DNA of 64,000 nucleotides, from the NCBI GenBank assembly GCA_963799415.1, contig CAWCXI010000021.1:36504-100503 (forward strand). Reading direction: 5' to 3'. A program made the translations under genes and the position numbers. Source of the stretch: JAMXLO01 sp963799415 (lineage in GTDB: Bacteria > Pseudomonadota > Alphaproteobacteria > Acetobacterales > Acetobacteraceae). Below, in pieces: positions 30,835-42,000 of the stretch (position 1 is the first letter of the stretch; each line of letters begins with the position of its first letter). A model generated the notes under the pieces. That model did not search any database. It was not told where the DNA came from and saw only the letters and a list, made by a program, of their open reading frames with translations.

Positions 30835-31332
30835 TCACGAGGCGGAGCTGGCGCTTCGCCCGTGCGGCAGCAGGCCGTCGATCACCAGGGCCGCGACGCC
30901 GCATACAATGGCTGCATCCGCGACGTTGAACACGTACCAGGACCAGTCGCCCAGATGCGCGTGGATGAAGTCCACCACGGCGCCGAAGCGCAGGCGGTCA
31001 ATCACGTTGCTGAGCGCGCCGCCCACTATGGCGCCGAGTGCCGTCGCCACCAGGCGCGACTCGGCGCGTCGGAGCCAGACGACCAGACCGACGACCACGG
31101 CGAGCGCGACCGCTGCGAGCAGCAGGTAGCTCCACCGCCCGGAGTTGGTCAGCAGGCCGAAGGTCACGCCGCGATTCCACACCATCGTCAGGTTGAGGAC
31201 CGGCAGCACGACAACCTGGCCTATGTCCGGGAGGTCGACGACATTGAGGATCCACCACTTGCTCGCCTGGTCCGCGGCGAGCACGACCAGCGCCGCGACA
31301 AGTCCCACCAGGGTGAGGCCGTTGCGGGTCAT
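30835..31332 (-). CDS. lspA: Lipoprotein signal peptidase (signal peptidase II)
   Basis: LspA removes signal peptides from diacylglyceryl-modified prolipoproteins in the inner membrane. The 165-residue protein has four predicted membrane helices and the conserved boxes VVLAADQASKWW, WNRGVTFGLL, NVIDRLRFGAVVDFI (first catalytic Asp) and WYVFNVADAAI (second catalytic Asp). It lies between ileS and the DUF3035 lipoprotein gene on the same strand, with a long perfect palindrome separating it from ileS. Confidence 0.95.
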   Translation of the reverse strand: MTRNGLTLVGLVAALVVLAADQASKWWILNVVDLPDIGQVVVLPVLNLTMVWNRGVTFGLLTNSGRWSYLLLAAVALAVVVGLVVWLRRAESRLVATALGAIVGGALSNVIDRLRFGAVVDFIHAHLGDWSWYVFNVADAAIVCGVAALVIDGLLPHGRSASSAS

Positions 31333-31342
31333 GCCGCTCCCG

Positions 31343-31423
31343 CTCCCCCCGCCCCCCTCCCGCAAGGGGAGGGGGAGAAGCGACCATTCTCCCCCTCCCC
31401 TTGCGGGAGGGGGGCGGGGGGAG
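31343..31423. repeat. Perfect 37-base inverted repeat, 'CCCCCTCCCGC' family, copy 1
   Basis: 31343-31379 and 31387-31423 are exact inverted copies over 37 bases with a 7-base loop (GCGACCA). It fills the gap between the ileS stop and the lspA start and would form a very stable stem, possibly attenuating ileS-lspA readthrough. Shorter relatives sharing CCCCCTCCCGC(N)AGGGGAGGGG are at 45552-45592 and 62678-62724. Confidence 0.9.
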
Positions 31424-31435
31424 GGGGCAGTGCCA

Positions 31436-34244
31436 TCAAGCCCGACAGACCAGCCCGGATTCCACCGCATCGGCACAGCGCTCGCACAGGGTCGGATGCC
31501 CGGCCTGCCTGCCCACCTCCGGCAGCACACGCCAGCAGCGCGCGCACTTGTCCCCGGGCGCCGGACTGACCGTCGCCAGCGGTTCGCTTTCGTCGGCCGC
31601 GATCCGCACGTTCGACACGATGGCGATCTCGGCCCACTGATCAGCCGAGAGCAATCCCGCCTGCGCCGCACTCAGCGGCAGCGTCACCGACGCCTGCAGC
31701 GACGACCCAAGCGTGTTCCCGCGGCGCGCCTCCTCGATCGGCACCGTGATCCGCCGCCGGATGGCGCGGATCGTCTCCCAGCGCGCCGCCAGCGCGTCAT
31801 CGCGCCACTCGGCCGGCAGATCCGGGAATAGCTGCAGGTGCACGCTGTCCTGCTCGCCGAACCGCGCGCACCACGCCTCCTCCGCGGTGAAGCACAGCAC
31901 CGGCGCGAGCCACGTCGTCAGGCAGCGATGCAGGTGATCCAGCACGCTGCGCGCCGCACGCCGCCGCAGCGAGTTCGGGCCGATCGCAGTAGATCGCGTC
32001 CTTGCGCACATCGAAGTAGAACGCCGAGAGATCGGTGGCGCAGAAGTTGTGCAGCTCGGGATACACGCCGGTCCAGTCATAGCTCTGCACCGCGGCGCGG
32101 ATCCGCGCGTCCAGCTCCGCAAGCCGGTGCAGCACCCACTTCTCCAGCTCCGGCATGTCCTCATACGGCACACGTTCCGCATCGCTGAAACCGGCGAGGC
32201 TGCCCAGCAGCCAGCGCAGCGTGTTGCGCAGCCGACGATACAGCTCGACCTGCTGCTTCAGGATCTCCGGCCCGATGCGCAGATCCTCGGACGTATCCGA
32301 CATCATCACCCACAGCCGCAGGATATCGACGCCGTACTTGTCCGCGACCTCCTGCGGTGCGGTGACGTTGCCCAGGGACTTCGACATCTTGCGTCCCTGC
32401 TCGTCCATCACGAAGCCGTCGGTCAGGATCGCCTTGAACGGCGCGTTGCCGCGCGTGCCGACGGCCTCCAGCAGCGAGGACTGGAACCAGCCGCGATGCT
32501 GGTCCGAGCCTTCGAGATACAGATCGGCCGGCCAGGGCAGGTTGCGCGCCTCCAGCACGAATGCGTGCGTCGAGCCTGCCTCAAACCAGACATCGACGAT
32601 GTCCATCACCTGCTCATAGTCGTCCGGATTGCGCTCGTTGCCGAGGAAGCGCGATGGCGGCGACGAGTACCAACTGTCGGCGCCCTCGCTCCTGAACGCC
32701 TCGACGATGCGCGAAACCACGGCGGGATCGCGCAGCGGCTCGCCGGTGCGCTTGTCGACGAACACGCTGATCGGCACGCCCCAGGCGCGCTGGCGGCTGA
32801 TGCACCAGTCCGGCCGGCTGGCCACCATCGAGCCCAGCCGGTTGCGTCCCTGCTCCGGCACGAAATGCGTCGCCGCGACCGCCTCCAGCGCCTTCTCGCG
32901 GATACGCTCCGGGCCGTCGAGCCGGATGAACCAGTTCGGCGTGGCGCGGAAGATCAGCGGCGCCCTGGAGCGCCACGAATGCGGATACGAGTGCACCAGC
33001 TTGCCGCGTCCCAGCAGCCCGCCCGTCTCATCGAGCCTGGCAGCAACCTGATCGTGCGCCTTGTAGACGTGCAGCCCGGCGAACAACGGCACCCACGCAT
33101 TGAACGTGCCGTCATCGCCGACCGTGTCCGCCACTTCAAGATTGTGCTCGCGGCCCAGCACGAAGTCGTCCTCGCCGGCGTTCGGCGCGATGTGCACCAG
33201 GCCGGTGCCGGCCTCGGTGGTGACGAAATCGCCGAGCAGCAGCGGCACGTCGAAATCGTAGCCACGACCGCGCAGCGGATGCGCGCAGACGGTGCCGACC
33301 AGCTCCGCGCCCTTCAGCACGTGCACCAGGTGATGCGCGGCGATGCCGACTTCCTTGACGAACTGCGGCGCCAGTTCCAGCGCGACCACCAGCCTCTCGC
33401 CGACCCGTGCGTACGAGTTTGGCTCGACCGCATCGACGTGCATCACCGCATAGTCGAACGTCGCGCCGGCGGCGATCGCGCGGTTGCCCGGGATGGTCCA
33501 CGGCGTCGTGGTCCAGATCACCAGCGCCGCATTCCGCAGCTCGGGCTTCGCCGCCTGCACCACGGGAAACCGCACCCACACCGTGTGCGACGTATGATCG
33601 TGGTACTCCACCTCCGCCTCGGCCAGCGCGGTCTTCTCGACCGGCGACCACAGCACCGGTCGCAGACCGCGATACAGCGCGCCGTTCAGCAGGAACTTGC
33701 AGATCTCCGCCGCGATCGCCGCCTCCGAGGGATGGTCCAGCGTGGCGTAGCGTTCGCGCCAGTTCCCTTCGACGCCGAGACGGCGGAACTCCGCCATCTG
33801 CACCGCCATCCAGTGCTCCGCATAGGCGCGGCACTCGGCACGGAAGTCGAGCACCGGGACCGCGTCCTTGTCTTTCTTCGCCTCGCGGTACTGTTCCTCG
33901 ATCTTCCATTCGATCGGCAGGCCGTGACAGTCCCAACCCGGGATGTAGTCGGCGTCATACCCCGCCATCTGGCGGGTGCGGTTGATGACGTCCTTATGGA
34001 TCTTGTTCAGCGCGGTGCCGATATGGATGTTGCCGTTCGCGTACGGCGGGCCGTCGTGCAGGATGAATTTCGGCCGCCCGCGCGATGCGGCGCGCAGACG
34101 CGACCACAGGTCCATCTGCTCCCAGCGGGCCAGGATTTGCGGCTCGCGCTTTGGCAGGTCGCCGCGCATCGGGAACGAAGTCTGCGGCAGGAAGACGGTG
34201 TCGCGGTAGTCGCGTTGAGCAGGATCGGCGGGGGCGTCGTTCAT
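31436..34244 (-). CDS. ileS: Isoleucyl-tRNA synthetase (one frameshift)
   Basis: IleRS charges tRNA-Ile. Class I signatures are present: HDGPPYANGNIHIGTALNK (HIGH motif HIGT) near residue 64 and KMSKSLGN (KMSKS motif). WDCHGLPIEWKIEE and DVWFEAGSTH are also typical, and the C-terminal zinc site CARCWR ... CERC is retained. Homology changes frame once near 31976; the rest is a single frame of about 750 residues, so a sequence error is likely. Total length of about 936 residues is normal. The gene leads the ileS-lspA-DUF3035 group. Confidence 0.94.
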
Positions 34245-34652
34245 GGCTTGTCCGGACGGCTGATGCCGTTTTTTGGGGTGGGCGGAGCGCGTATTGGTCC
34301 CGGGGCTCAGCGAGCCGCCGGGCCGGTAATTCGCGCCTGCCTATACACCTGGGCCATGGGTCGGACTATGGGGATGCGGCGTTGGCTGGGCAAGCGGGCA
34401 GCGCACATGGCGCCCATCCGATCAAGCCTCTCGATGTGTGAACCAGCTCATAGGAAGCCGCCCGGCCGCCGGGCAGGATCGCGGGAGCGACCAGGAGTCA
34501 GCAGGGCGTCAGAGATAGGTGTCACCAGTTCGTGATCAACGAGCTGTCTCGCGCGGAGATTAATGCGGTAGGTTTATGGACTGCCAATTCTGTCTCCTGC
34601 GGGATCGAATATAGCGATCCCACCTTTCGGATAAATCTCGTGGGGATCCGTC
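34245..34652. other. Intergenic region upstream of ileS and vgrG
   Basis: A 408-base gap between divergent ileS and vgrG. Open frames here are short and lack a ribosome-binding site. The last ~100 bases before vgrG are distinctly richer in A and T than the neighbours ('agattaatgcggtaggttta', 'gaatatagcgatcccac'), which fits a promoter region, but no clear -35/-10 pair stands out. This is the left edge of the inserted Rhs/phn block. Confidence 0.5.
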
Positions 34653-36743
34653 ATGTCCGAAGCCGCCAGTTACGCCCAGCAGCCATCGCAAGGAGCGGCC
34701 GCGGGCAACTGGACCCAGGACGGTCGCCTGATCGCCATCGAGACTCCGCTCGGCAAGGACAAGCTGCTGCTGACGTCGCTGGCCGGCGAAGAGACCATTT
34801 CGCAGCCTGTTCGCCTACGAACTCGAAATGCTGTCCGCCGATCATGCGATTTCCCCGGAAAGCCTGATCGGCCGCAACGTCAAGGTCGTGATCACCTCCG
34901 AGGACGGCAAGACACGCCCGATCCACGGCATGGTCGCGCGAGTTCCGCGCCGGACCGCTGGCTGGCCGCGAACTGCGGCAGTACAGCGCACACGTCGTGC
35001 CGTGGCTCTGGTACCTCGGACATAGCACCGATTGCCGCATCTTCCAGAACCTGAACGTTCCCGACATCATCGACCAGGTCTTCAAGACCTTCGGCTTCAC
35101 CGATTATCAGCTGTCGGTCGCACGCGGCGACTACCCCAAGCTCGAGTTCTGCGTGCAGTACCGGGAAACCGCGCTGAACTTTGTCTCGCGCCTGATGGAG
35201 GAGGTGGGCATCTTCTACTTCTTCCGTCATGATAAGGATCGCCATGTGCTGGTGATCGCCGACCGCAACGTGAGCTTCAACGCACTGCCTGACCAGCAAT
35301 TGATCTACGCGCCGGGTACTGCTCAGTCCGGCCACGTGACGCGATGGGAGCACACCTACGCCTTTCGCCCAGGCCGCTGGTCGCAGAAGGACTACAATTT
35401 CGAGACGCCGTCGACCGACCTGACCACCACCGAGAAGACCGTGCTCAAGCTGCGCAACGCCGATGCGTTCGAGCGGTTCGATTATCCCGGGCTCTATACC
35501 GACAAGTCGCTCGGCACCAAGCTGACGCGGACCTTGATGGAGGCGGAAGAGGCAGCGTACCACGCGGTGCTGGGCGCCAGCAATTACCCCTGTCTCGATA
35601 CCGGCGGCAAGTTCACCTTGGCGAGCCATCCCTGCGAGAAGGAGAGCACGGCTTACGTGATTCGGCGGGTGCGTCACGAGGCGACCAACTCGAGCTACCT
35701 GGACCAGGGCAGCGACCCGTCACGCTACGACAACACGTTCGAGGCGATACCCAACGATGTGCAGTTCCGCCCGCTGCGCGTGACGGAGCGGCCGTTCGTG
35801 CATGGTCCGCAGACCGCGATCGTCGTCGGGCCGCCGGGCGAGAAGATCTTCACCGACAAGCACGGTCGCGTGCGGGTGCAGTTCCACTGGGATCGCTACG
35901 GCAAGCATGACGACAAGAGTTCGTGCTGGATACGCGTGTCGAATTCGTGGGGCGGTCGCGGCTGGGGCGCGGTCAATCTGCCGCATGTCGGGCACGAGGT
36001 CGTGGTGTCGTTCCTGGAAGGCGATCCCGACCGTCCGCTGGTGACCGGCCGCGTCTACAACGGCGAGAACATGACGGCGATGGGAATGCCGGACAACAAG
36101 ACGCAGAGCGCCATGCGCGATCACAGCGGCAACGAGATCGTCATGGAGGGCAAAGTCGGGATCCGAGGACATCCGGGTCAATGCGACCAAGGACACCAAC
36201 GTCGTCGTGACGCACGACTACAACGAGACGGTGAAGACCGGCAACCGCACGATCGCGATCCAAAGCGGCACGCACACCGAGACGATCAAGGGCGATACGA
36301 CGATCAGGGTCACCACCGGCAAACTTGTCCACCGGATCGAGAGCAACACGGCGGACTATTTCGTCTCAGGCAATATCACCGAGAGGTACAACGACCATCA
36401 GTTCACCTATGTGAACAGCGACGTGGTCATAAAGTCACTCTACTCGAAGATCTTCTTGGAGGCGGCGCTCGCTATACAGTTCACCACCGGGGCGAGTCAG
36501 ATCACGCTCGACAAGGAAGGCAAGATCACGATCATCGGCAAGAACATCAGCATCGTCGGCAGCGAAACGGTGAAGGTCGGCGGCAAGAGCATCGGCGTGC
36601 AGGGCAGCGACGAGACCAAGATCGGGGTCGGCGGCCAGAACACCGCGTACGACAAATCCAAGGTGACAACGTCCGGTGCCGGCATCGCGTCCAACGCTGC
36701 CGGTGAGCACGGCATCACCGGCGCGGTCGTGAAGATCAACTGA
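34653..36743 (+). CDS. vgrG: Type VI secretion spike protein VgrG (frame-shifted)
   Basis: VgrG trimers form the needle tip of the type VI secretion system and carry effectors. The N-terminal gp27-like part includes LFAYELEMLSADHAISPESLIGRNV, NLNVPDIIDQVFKTFGFTDY and YRETALNFVSRLMEEVGIFYFF. The gp5-like OB domain has FTDKHGRVRVQFHWDRYG and CWIRVSNSWGGRGWGAVNLPHVGHEVVVSFLEGDPDRPLVTGRVYN. The beta-helix tail is the repetitive KTGNRTIAIQSGTHTETIKGDTTI. Frame changes near 34807, 34942 and 36163; at each, removing one or two bases restores the expected sequence. No extra C-terminal effector domain follows, so the cargo is probably the PAAR/Rhs proteins downstream. Confidence 0.9.
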
Positions 36744-36744
36744 G

Positions 36745-38034
36745 ATGCGTTCGCTGGCTGAGCAGGCGGCAACAGCATTCCGCGCGTTTCTGAACCAGCG
36801 GGACGACCTCATTCTCATCCTGTCGGCGGCCGACGGCGACCTGCCGGCCGCATTGAAGATCCTGGAAGGGCTGGAGGCAGAGCTATCGCATGTCTGGGGC
36901 TGGATATTCTCCCAGTCCTTCACCGATGCGCCGAGCTACGTGGACGCGATTGCCGCCGACATCGCCGGCAAGCAACTGGTGATGAATGGGGCGTTGGAGA
37001 AGCAGGGCAGGCCGGTGCTGCCACCCGTGCCGCCAGCGTTGCGCGATCGGTCGCGTGGGCCAGCCGAACGGCTGCGTGTCGCGGTGGAGTATGTGCGTTC
37101 GATGGTCCCGCCGACACAAGGTGGCGTGACACTGTTTGCGCTGTTGCCGCTGGAGATCGGCGATCACACCGCCTACGCGGCCCTGGCGTGCGACCTGGTG
37201 CGCCATCGCATGCCGTTTCCGTGGTGCTCCGGCGTGCGGTTCATCCTGCGGGACGATGTGGCCGCGCCTCAGCTTGTGCAGTTCGGCAATGCCCCGCGCA
37301 CCCGAACGCTGCGCACCGACTTCAGCGCGCCGGCGTTGGCCGAAGCCCTGGTGCGCGAGGCGGCTGACGAGAGTCTGCCGCTGGACGACCGCATGAACGC
37401 AGCGCTTGTCGCGGCGGGAATGGATCAGGCGTACGGCCGGACGGACGATGCGCTGGCACGCTACCAAACGGTGATGCAGCACTTCGGCGCGGCCGGCAAT
37501 GCGCCCGTCGCTGCCCTGGCAGCCAACGGCATCGCCGCGTGTCTTCAGGCCAAGGGCGACACGGACGGCGCCGAGCGGATCATGCATGCCGCGATGGAGG
37601 CGGCCCTGGAATCCACGCCTCCGGCGCTCCCGGTCGTCCTCAACGTTCTGCTCGAACTCACCATGCTGGTCGCCCGTCAGCAGCGATGGGCGGAGGCCGA
37701 ACTGTATCTGACCGCCACCCACGATGTGGCGAACGCCTTGTTCATGCCGTCCGTGCGGGCCGAGGCGCTGGACCGCCGCGGCATCGCGCAGTCGCGGCTC
37801 GGCAAGGTGGTGGAATGCGAGCGCAGCTGGCGCGACGCCATCGTTATCGCCGATGAGGCGGAGGCGCATGAGACTGCGCTGGCCGCGCGCAGCCATTTGC
37901 GCAATCTGCTCCAGCAGCAGGGACGCGACGAGGAGGCGCGAGAACTGGCGCGCGAGATCGGCCGCTTGCAGCACTTCGCCACTGTCGGTCACGACCACGC
38001 GCACGCGGCGGACGCCGGCAGGACGGCGTCGTGA
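36745..38034 (+). CDS. Unknown helical-repeat protein of the VgrG-Rhs cassette
   Basis: A 429-residue, mostly helical protein of no family I recognise. The N-terminal ~200 residues (FLNQRDDLILILSAADGDLPAALKILEGLEAE; LPLEIGDHTAYAALACDLVRHRMPFPWCSGVRFILRD) look like a distinct domain. The C-terminal half resembles tetratricopeptide repeats (YGRTDDALARYQTVMQHFG; LDRRGIAQSRLGKVVECERSWRDAIVIADEA). It starts one base after the vgrG stop and its own stop overlaps the next start, so it is tightly co-expressed with vgrG, PAAR and rhs. Position and helical repeats suggest an adaptor or chaperone that loads the Rhs protein onto the spike. This role is inference. Confidence 0.7.
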   Translation: MRSLAEQAATAFRAFLNQRDDLILILSAADGDLPAALKILEGLEAELSHVWGWIFSQSFTDAPSYVDAIAADIAGKQLVMNGALEKQGRPVLPPVPPALRDRSRGPAERLRVAVEYVRSMVPPTQGGVTLFALLPLEIGDHTAYAALACDLVRHRMPFPWCSGVRFILRDDVAAPQLVQFGNAPRTRTLRTDFSAPALAEALVREAADESLPLDDRMNAALVAAGMDQAYGRTDDALARYQTVMQHFGAAGNAPVAALAANGIAACLQAKGDTDGAERIMHAAMEAALESTPPALPVVLNVLLELTMLVARQQRWAEAELYLTATHDVANALFMPSVRAEALDRRGIAQSRLGKVVECERSWRDAIVIADEAEAHETALAARSHLRNLLQQQGRDEEARELAREIGRLQHFATVGHDHAHAADAGRTAS

Positions 38035-39020
38035 GCGACAAGCCCCCCGGGCTGCTGCCGACCGCGGCGCACGATGTCGGCGCCGGCTTCTCCGGTTGGT
38101 GGACCAATCTGAGCAATGCGGTCAGCCCGCCGCCTCCACCACCAGGCACGCCGCCCGCGCCGCCACCAACCACAGGGCAGAAGGCGGCGCAGGCGGTACG
38201 GCGGATCCAGACGGTCGCGGCGAGTGCCCTCGGCGTGATCGGCCTGCTGAAAGGGGCACTCGATACCGGGTTCGCCGAACTCACCTCGGGCATCGCCGCG
38301 ATGTTGCCGTCGCTGCCCGCGGCGACATTGACGATGCCCTATCTGGGCGTGCCGCACACCCACACGCATCCGCCCAGCCTGATCCCGCCGGCGCCTCCGG
38401 TGCCGTTGCCGAGTATCGGCACGATCCTGTTCGGCGGCCACGTCAAAACGCTGATCAACAGCATCCCGGCGGCGCGGGCCGGCGACCTGGGCATCGCGCC
38501 TACCTGCGGCGGCCTGTTCCCGTATTTCGAGATCACCACCGGCTCGTCGAATGTGTTCATCGGCGGCGCGCGTGCGGCGCGCATGGGCGACTTCTGCAAG
38601 GTCTGCATACCGGCTCCGGCGGAAGCCTCGGCTGCGGTGAAGGCCTTCTCCGCATTCCAGCAGTATGCCGGCGTCGTGGTCGGCGCGCTGGGCATCGCCG
38701 CAGACGTCATGGAGGAGGCAGTGGCGGATGACGCGGCGATGGCCGCGGCCAAGGCTATGAGCGCCGCGATGAGCGCCGCGCAGATGGCATCGGACGCGAT
38801 CCGCATGGCGATCGCGCAGATGATGGGCAAGGACCCCGGCATGCCCAATCAGGGCGCTGTGCTGATGGGCCATCCCAACGTGCTGATCGGCGGGTTTCCC
38901 ATGGTCAACATTCCCAATCCGGTCGACATGCTGCTGGGCAAGCTGTCCGGGTTGAAAGGGAATGTGGCGGACGAGGAGGAGGAGGAAGAGGGCGGTGTCG
39001 GTGCAAAAGGCCCCTGCTGA
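38031..39020 (+). CDS. PAAR-domain protein
   Basis: A 329-residue protein starting with GTG at 38031, overlapping the preceding stop. Residues ~35-50 are a proline-rich linker. PAAR-like repeats follow: FGGHVKTLINSIPAARAGDLG, SSNVFIGGARAARMGDFC and, after an Ala/Met-rich helical insert (VADDAAMAAAKAMSAAMSAAQ), VLMGHPNVLIGGFPMVNIP. PAAR proteins form the sharp tip on VgrG and recruit effectors. The PAAR unit is thus split by a helical, possibly membrane-interacting segment. The C-terminus is acidic (DEEEEEEGG), and its coding end overlaps the rhs start by 26 bases. Confidence 0.8.
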   Translation: MSDKPPGLLPTAAHDVGAGFSGWWTNLSNAVSPPPPPPGTPPAPPPTTGQKAAQAVRRIQTVAASALGVIGLLKGALDTGFAELTSGIAAMLPSLPAATLTMPYLGVPHTHTHPPSLIPPAPPVPLPSIGTILFGGHVKTLINSIPAARAGDLGIAPTCGGLFPYFEITTGSSNVFIGGARAARMGDFCKVCIPAPAEASAAVKAFSAFQQYAGVVVGALGIAADVMEEAVADDAAMAAAKAMSAAMSAAQMASDAIRMAIAQMMGKDPGMPNQGAVLMGHPNVLIGGFPMVNIPNPVDMLLGKLSGLKGNVADEEEEEEGGVGAKGPC

Positions 39021-42000
39021 CCCGTGGTTCGACCCGGCCGGCACGCGGCTGGTCGGCGATCCGGTGGACGTCGTCACCGGCCGCGTCACCGAGCGCACGC
39101 TGTGCTTCCGACTGATCGGTCCGTTGTTCCTGGAACTCTATCGTCATTACAACAGCGGGCATAACGCGCTGCAGCGCGGCCTCGGGTTCGGCCACACGCA
39201 TTCCTACGATCATCGGCTGAGTTTTGATGCCGACGGGCTGCTGCTGGAGGAGCCGATCGGCCGGCGCACCGGCTTCCCGGCGCTGCACGCCGATAGCGAG
39301 ATGCACACGGTGCGCGGCGCGACGCTGCGGCGTCTGTCGCTGCTTGGCTATCGGTTGACCCGGCCCGGCGATCCGGCGATCGACTTCACGTTCGCCGACC
39401 CGGCGCGACCCGCTCGCGTGACGCGGGTGCATCGTTCCGGCGCGGAGATTGCCTTCCGTTATGGCCCCGACGGCCGGCTCACCGGTCTCACGCACTCGAC
39501 CGGACTTCAGATTGCGGTCGAAGAGGACGCGGCGCAGCGACTGATGCGGCTCGTGGGCGCGTGGGATGGCGGCGAAGTCGAACGCCCTGTGCTGGTATGC
39601 GAGTATGACGCCGCCGCCGACCTGGTTGCCATGACGGACGCCTTGGAACGACGCAGCAGCTTTGCCTACGACGACGCGCACCGACTGGTCCGGCGGACCG
39701 ACCGACGCGGCTACAGCTTCCTGTTCGAATACGATTCCGCCGGCCGGTGCGTGCGGTCCGCCGGAGAGGACGGCGTGATGGGCGTGGTGCTGCGGTATCG
39801 CACCGAGGAGCGCTTCACCGAGGTCACACGATCCGACGGTGGCAAGTGGACGTATCACTACAACGACGCCGGCGGCATCACGCACGTGACCGGACCGTAT
39901 GGCGATGTGCGTCGTTACATCGCGGGCGAGAGCGGCCGTACCGTCGGTGAGATCGATCCGTTGGGCAATGGCCTCGACTATGTGTTCGATCAGACCGGAG
40001 CGTTGGTCGGCAAGCGCTTTGGGACCGGGCGGGTCATTCCTGTCAAAGCCGGCGAAGAGGTGACCGCTCCGCCGTCGCACCGTATCGCGGATTGTGCCCG
40101 GGAATTCCTGTATGGCGAACTGCCGTCGCGCCTGCCCATTGCGACCGACACACGATCGGATTGTCCGCCAGAGCTTCGGCGGACGCTGCTTCCGGCACCT
40201 CAACCGTTGCCGCCCAGCCCGCGCGTGCCACCATTCGGCGTGCTGTCGTGGTACCCCACACCGTGGGGTGGGCGCGAATTCAGCCCGTTCGGCCACCTGA
40301 CCTCACAAGTCCTGCCAAGCGGCGGTCGGCGTCGCTGGACCTACGATCCCAATGACAGCGTGCATCTCAGCCGCGACGCCGACGACGCCGTCATTCGTCG
40401 AGAACGCCGCTCGTGGAATCAACTCGAATCCCGCGTTGACCCGTTGGGCAATACTATCCGCTACCGCTTCAGCACGGAGGACAAGATATCCGCCGTGATC
40501 GATCCGGGCGACACCGCCACGGAGTACGCCCACGACAAGGAGGGCCGGCTTGTTGGCGTGCGCAGGGCAGGACAGGTGCGTGAGACGTACCGCTATGACG
40601 GCGCGGGCAATCTGATCGAGAAACGCGACAGCAGCGGTACGACTCTGCTCACCCTGATCCCGACTGCCGACCGGCTGATGGCTGAGCGTCGCCTCGCATC
40701 CGGTGCGGTGCACAGGTTCAGCTACGACGCCGCCGGCCGGTTTCTTACCGCATCCGTCGATTTCAGCGAGGTCCGCTTCGACTACGACACCATGGGCCGA
40801 TGCACGCTGGATTCGCGGGATGGCAAGGGAATCGCACATCAATACTCGACCGGCATCGACCGGCAGGTCACGACGGTGCTGGATCGGTTCGTCGTCCGCC
40901 ATGAGCAACGTGAAACCGGAGTGACTTTGCGGCTGCCTGGCGGCGCGTGCCTGAGGATAGATCGTCCAAATGCGCAATCGCTCCTGCGCAACTGCAGCAA
41001 CGGGACCGCCGAGCTGTGCCAATTCGATGACGAAGGTCGCATGCTGGCAAGTGCCATCGTCTCGGATCGCAGGCGCGACCGGCAATGGCTTCGGCGCTGG
41101 CGCTATTCGCATGAAGGCGATCTACAGGAAGCTGACGACGACCGTTTCGGGGCGGCGGCCTATCGCTATGACGCCGCGCACCGACTCGTCATGGCGCACC
41201 AACAAAGCCGGCGACCGGAGGCCTTTGAGCACGATCGGGCGGGCAACCTGATCGGCCAACCCGGATTGTCCGGGGTCGCGCTGGGGCCAGGCAACCGATT
41301 GACCGCCGCCAATGGTGAGCAGTTCACCTACGACGTACGTCATCACGTCACGGAGCGGCGCGGACCCCGCGGCGTGGTGCGCTATCACTACGACTCGCGC
41401 GACATGCTGGTTGCTGCGGACGGGCCGGATGGGCTGTGGCAAGCGGAGTACGACGCGATCGGCCGGCGCGTGCGCGCCTGGCAGGACGGAGTTGAACAAC
41501 TCTTCTTCTGGGATACCGACCGGCTCGCAGCCGAGGTGTTGGCATCGGGGATGTTGCGGCTTTACGTCTATGCCGATTTACTGGCACTCACTCCGGTTGC
41601 CTTCCTGGATTACCCTGATATCGATGCCGTTCCGGCCAGTGGTGCCATTCGCTTCGTGTACGCCGACCAGCGGGGAGCGCCGGTGCTGGTCGACGATGCC
41701 CAGGGTGCCGTGCTTTGGCAGGCCCGGTTGCTGCCTTACGGCGCCGCGACCATCACTGCGCCGGGGGGGATGACGCTGAACCTGCGATACCCAGGGCATT
41801 ACTTCGATTCAGCGACCGGGCTGCACTATAATCGCTTCCGGTATTACGATCCGGTATTGGGGCGTTATTTGCAGTCGGATCCCTTGGGTTTGCCGGGTGG
41901 CGTGAATATCTACGCGTATCCGGCCAATCCTCTGGTTCGCGTCGACGTGCGCGGCCTGAGCGGCGACAGCGGCGATGCCTGTCCCAATCAGAGTGCGCCG

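Noticed and set aside
32049..34535. 828-residue plus-strand open frame opposite ileS
   Set aside because: Composition is non-protein-like, and the opposite strand encodes a clear isoleucyl-tRNA synthetase.
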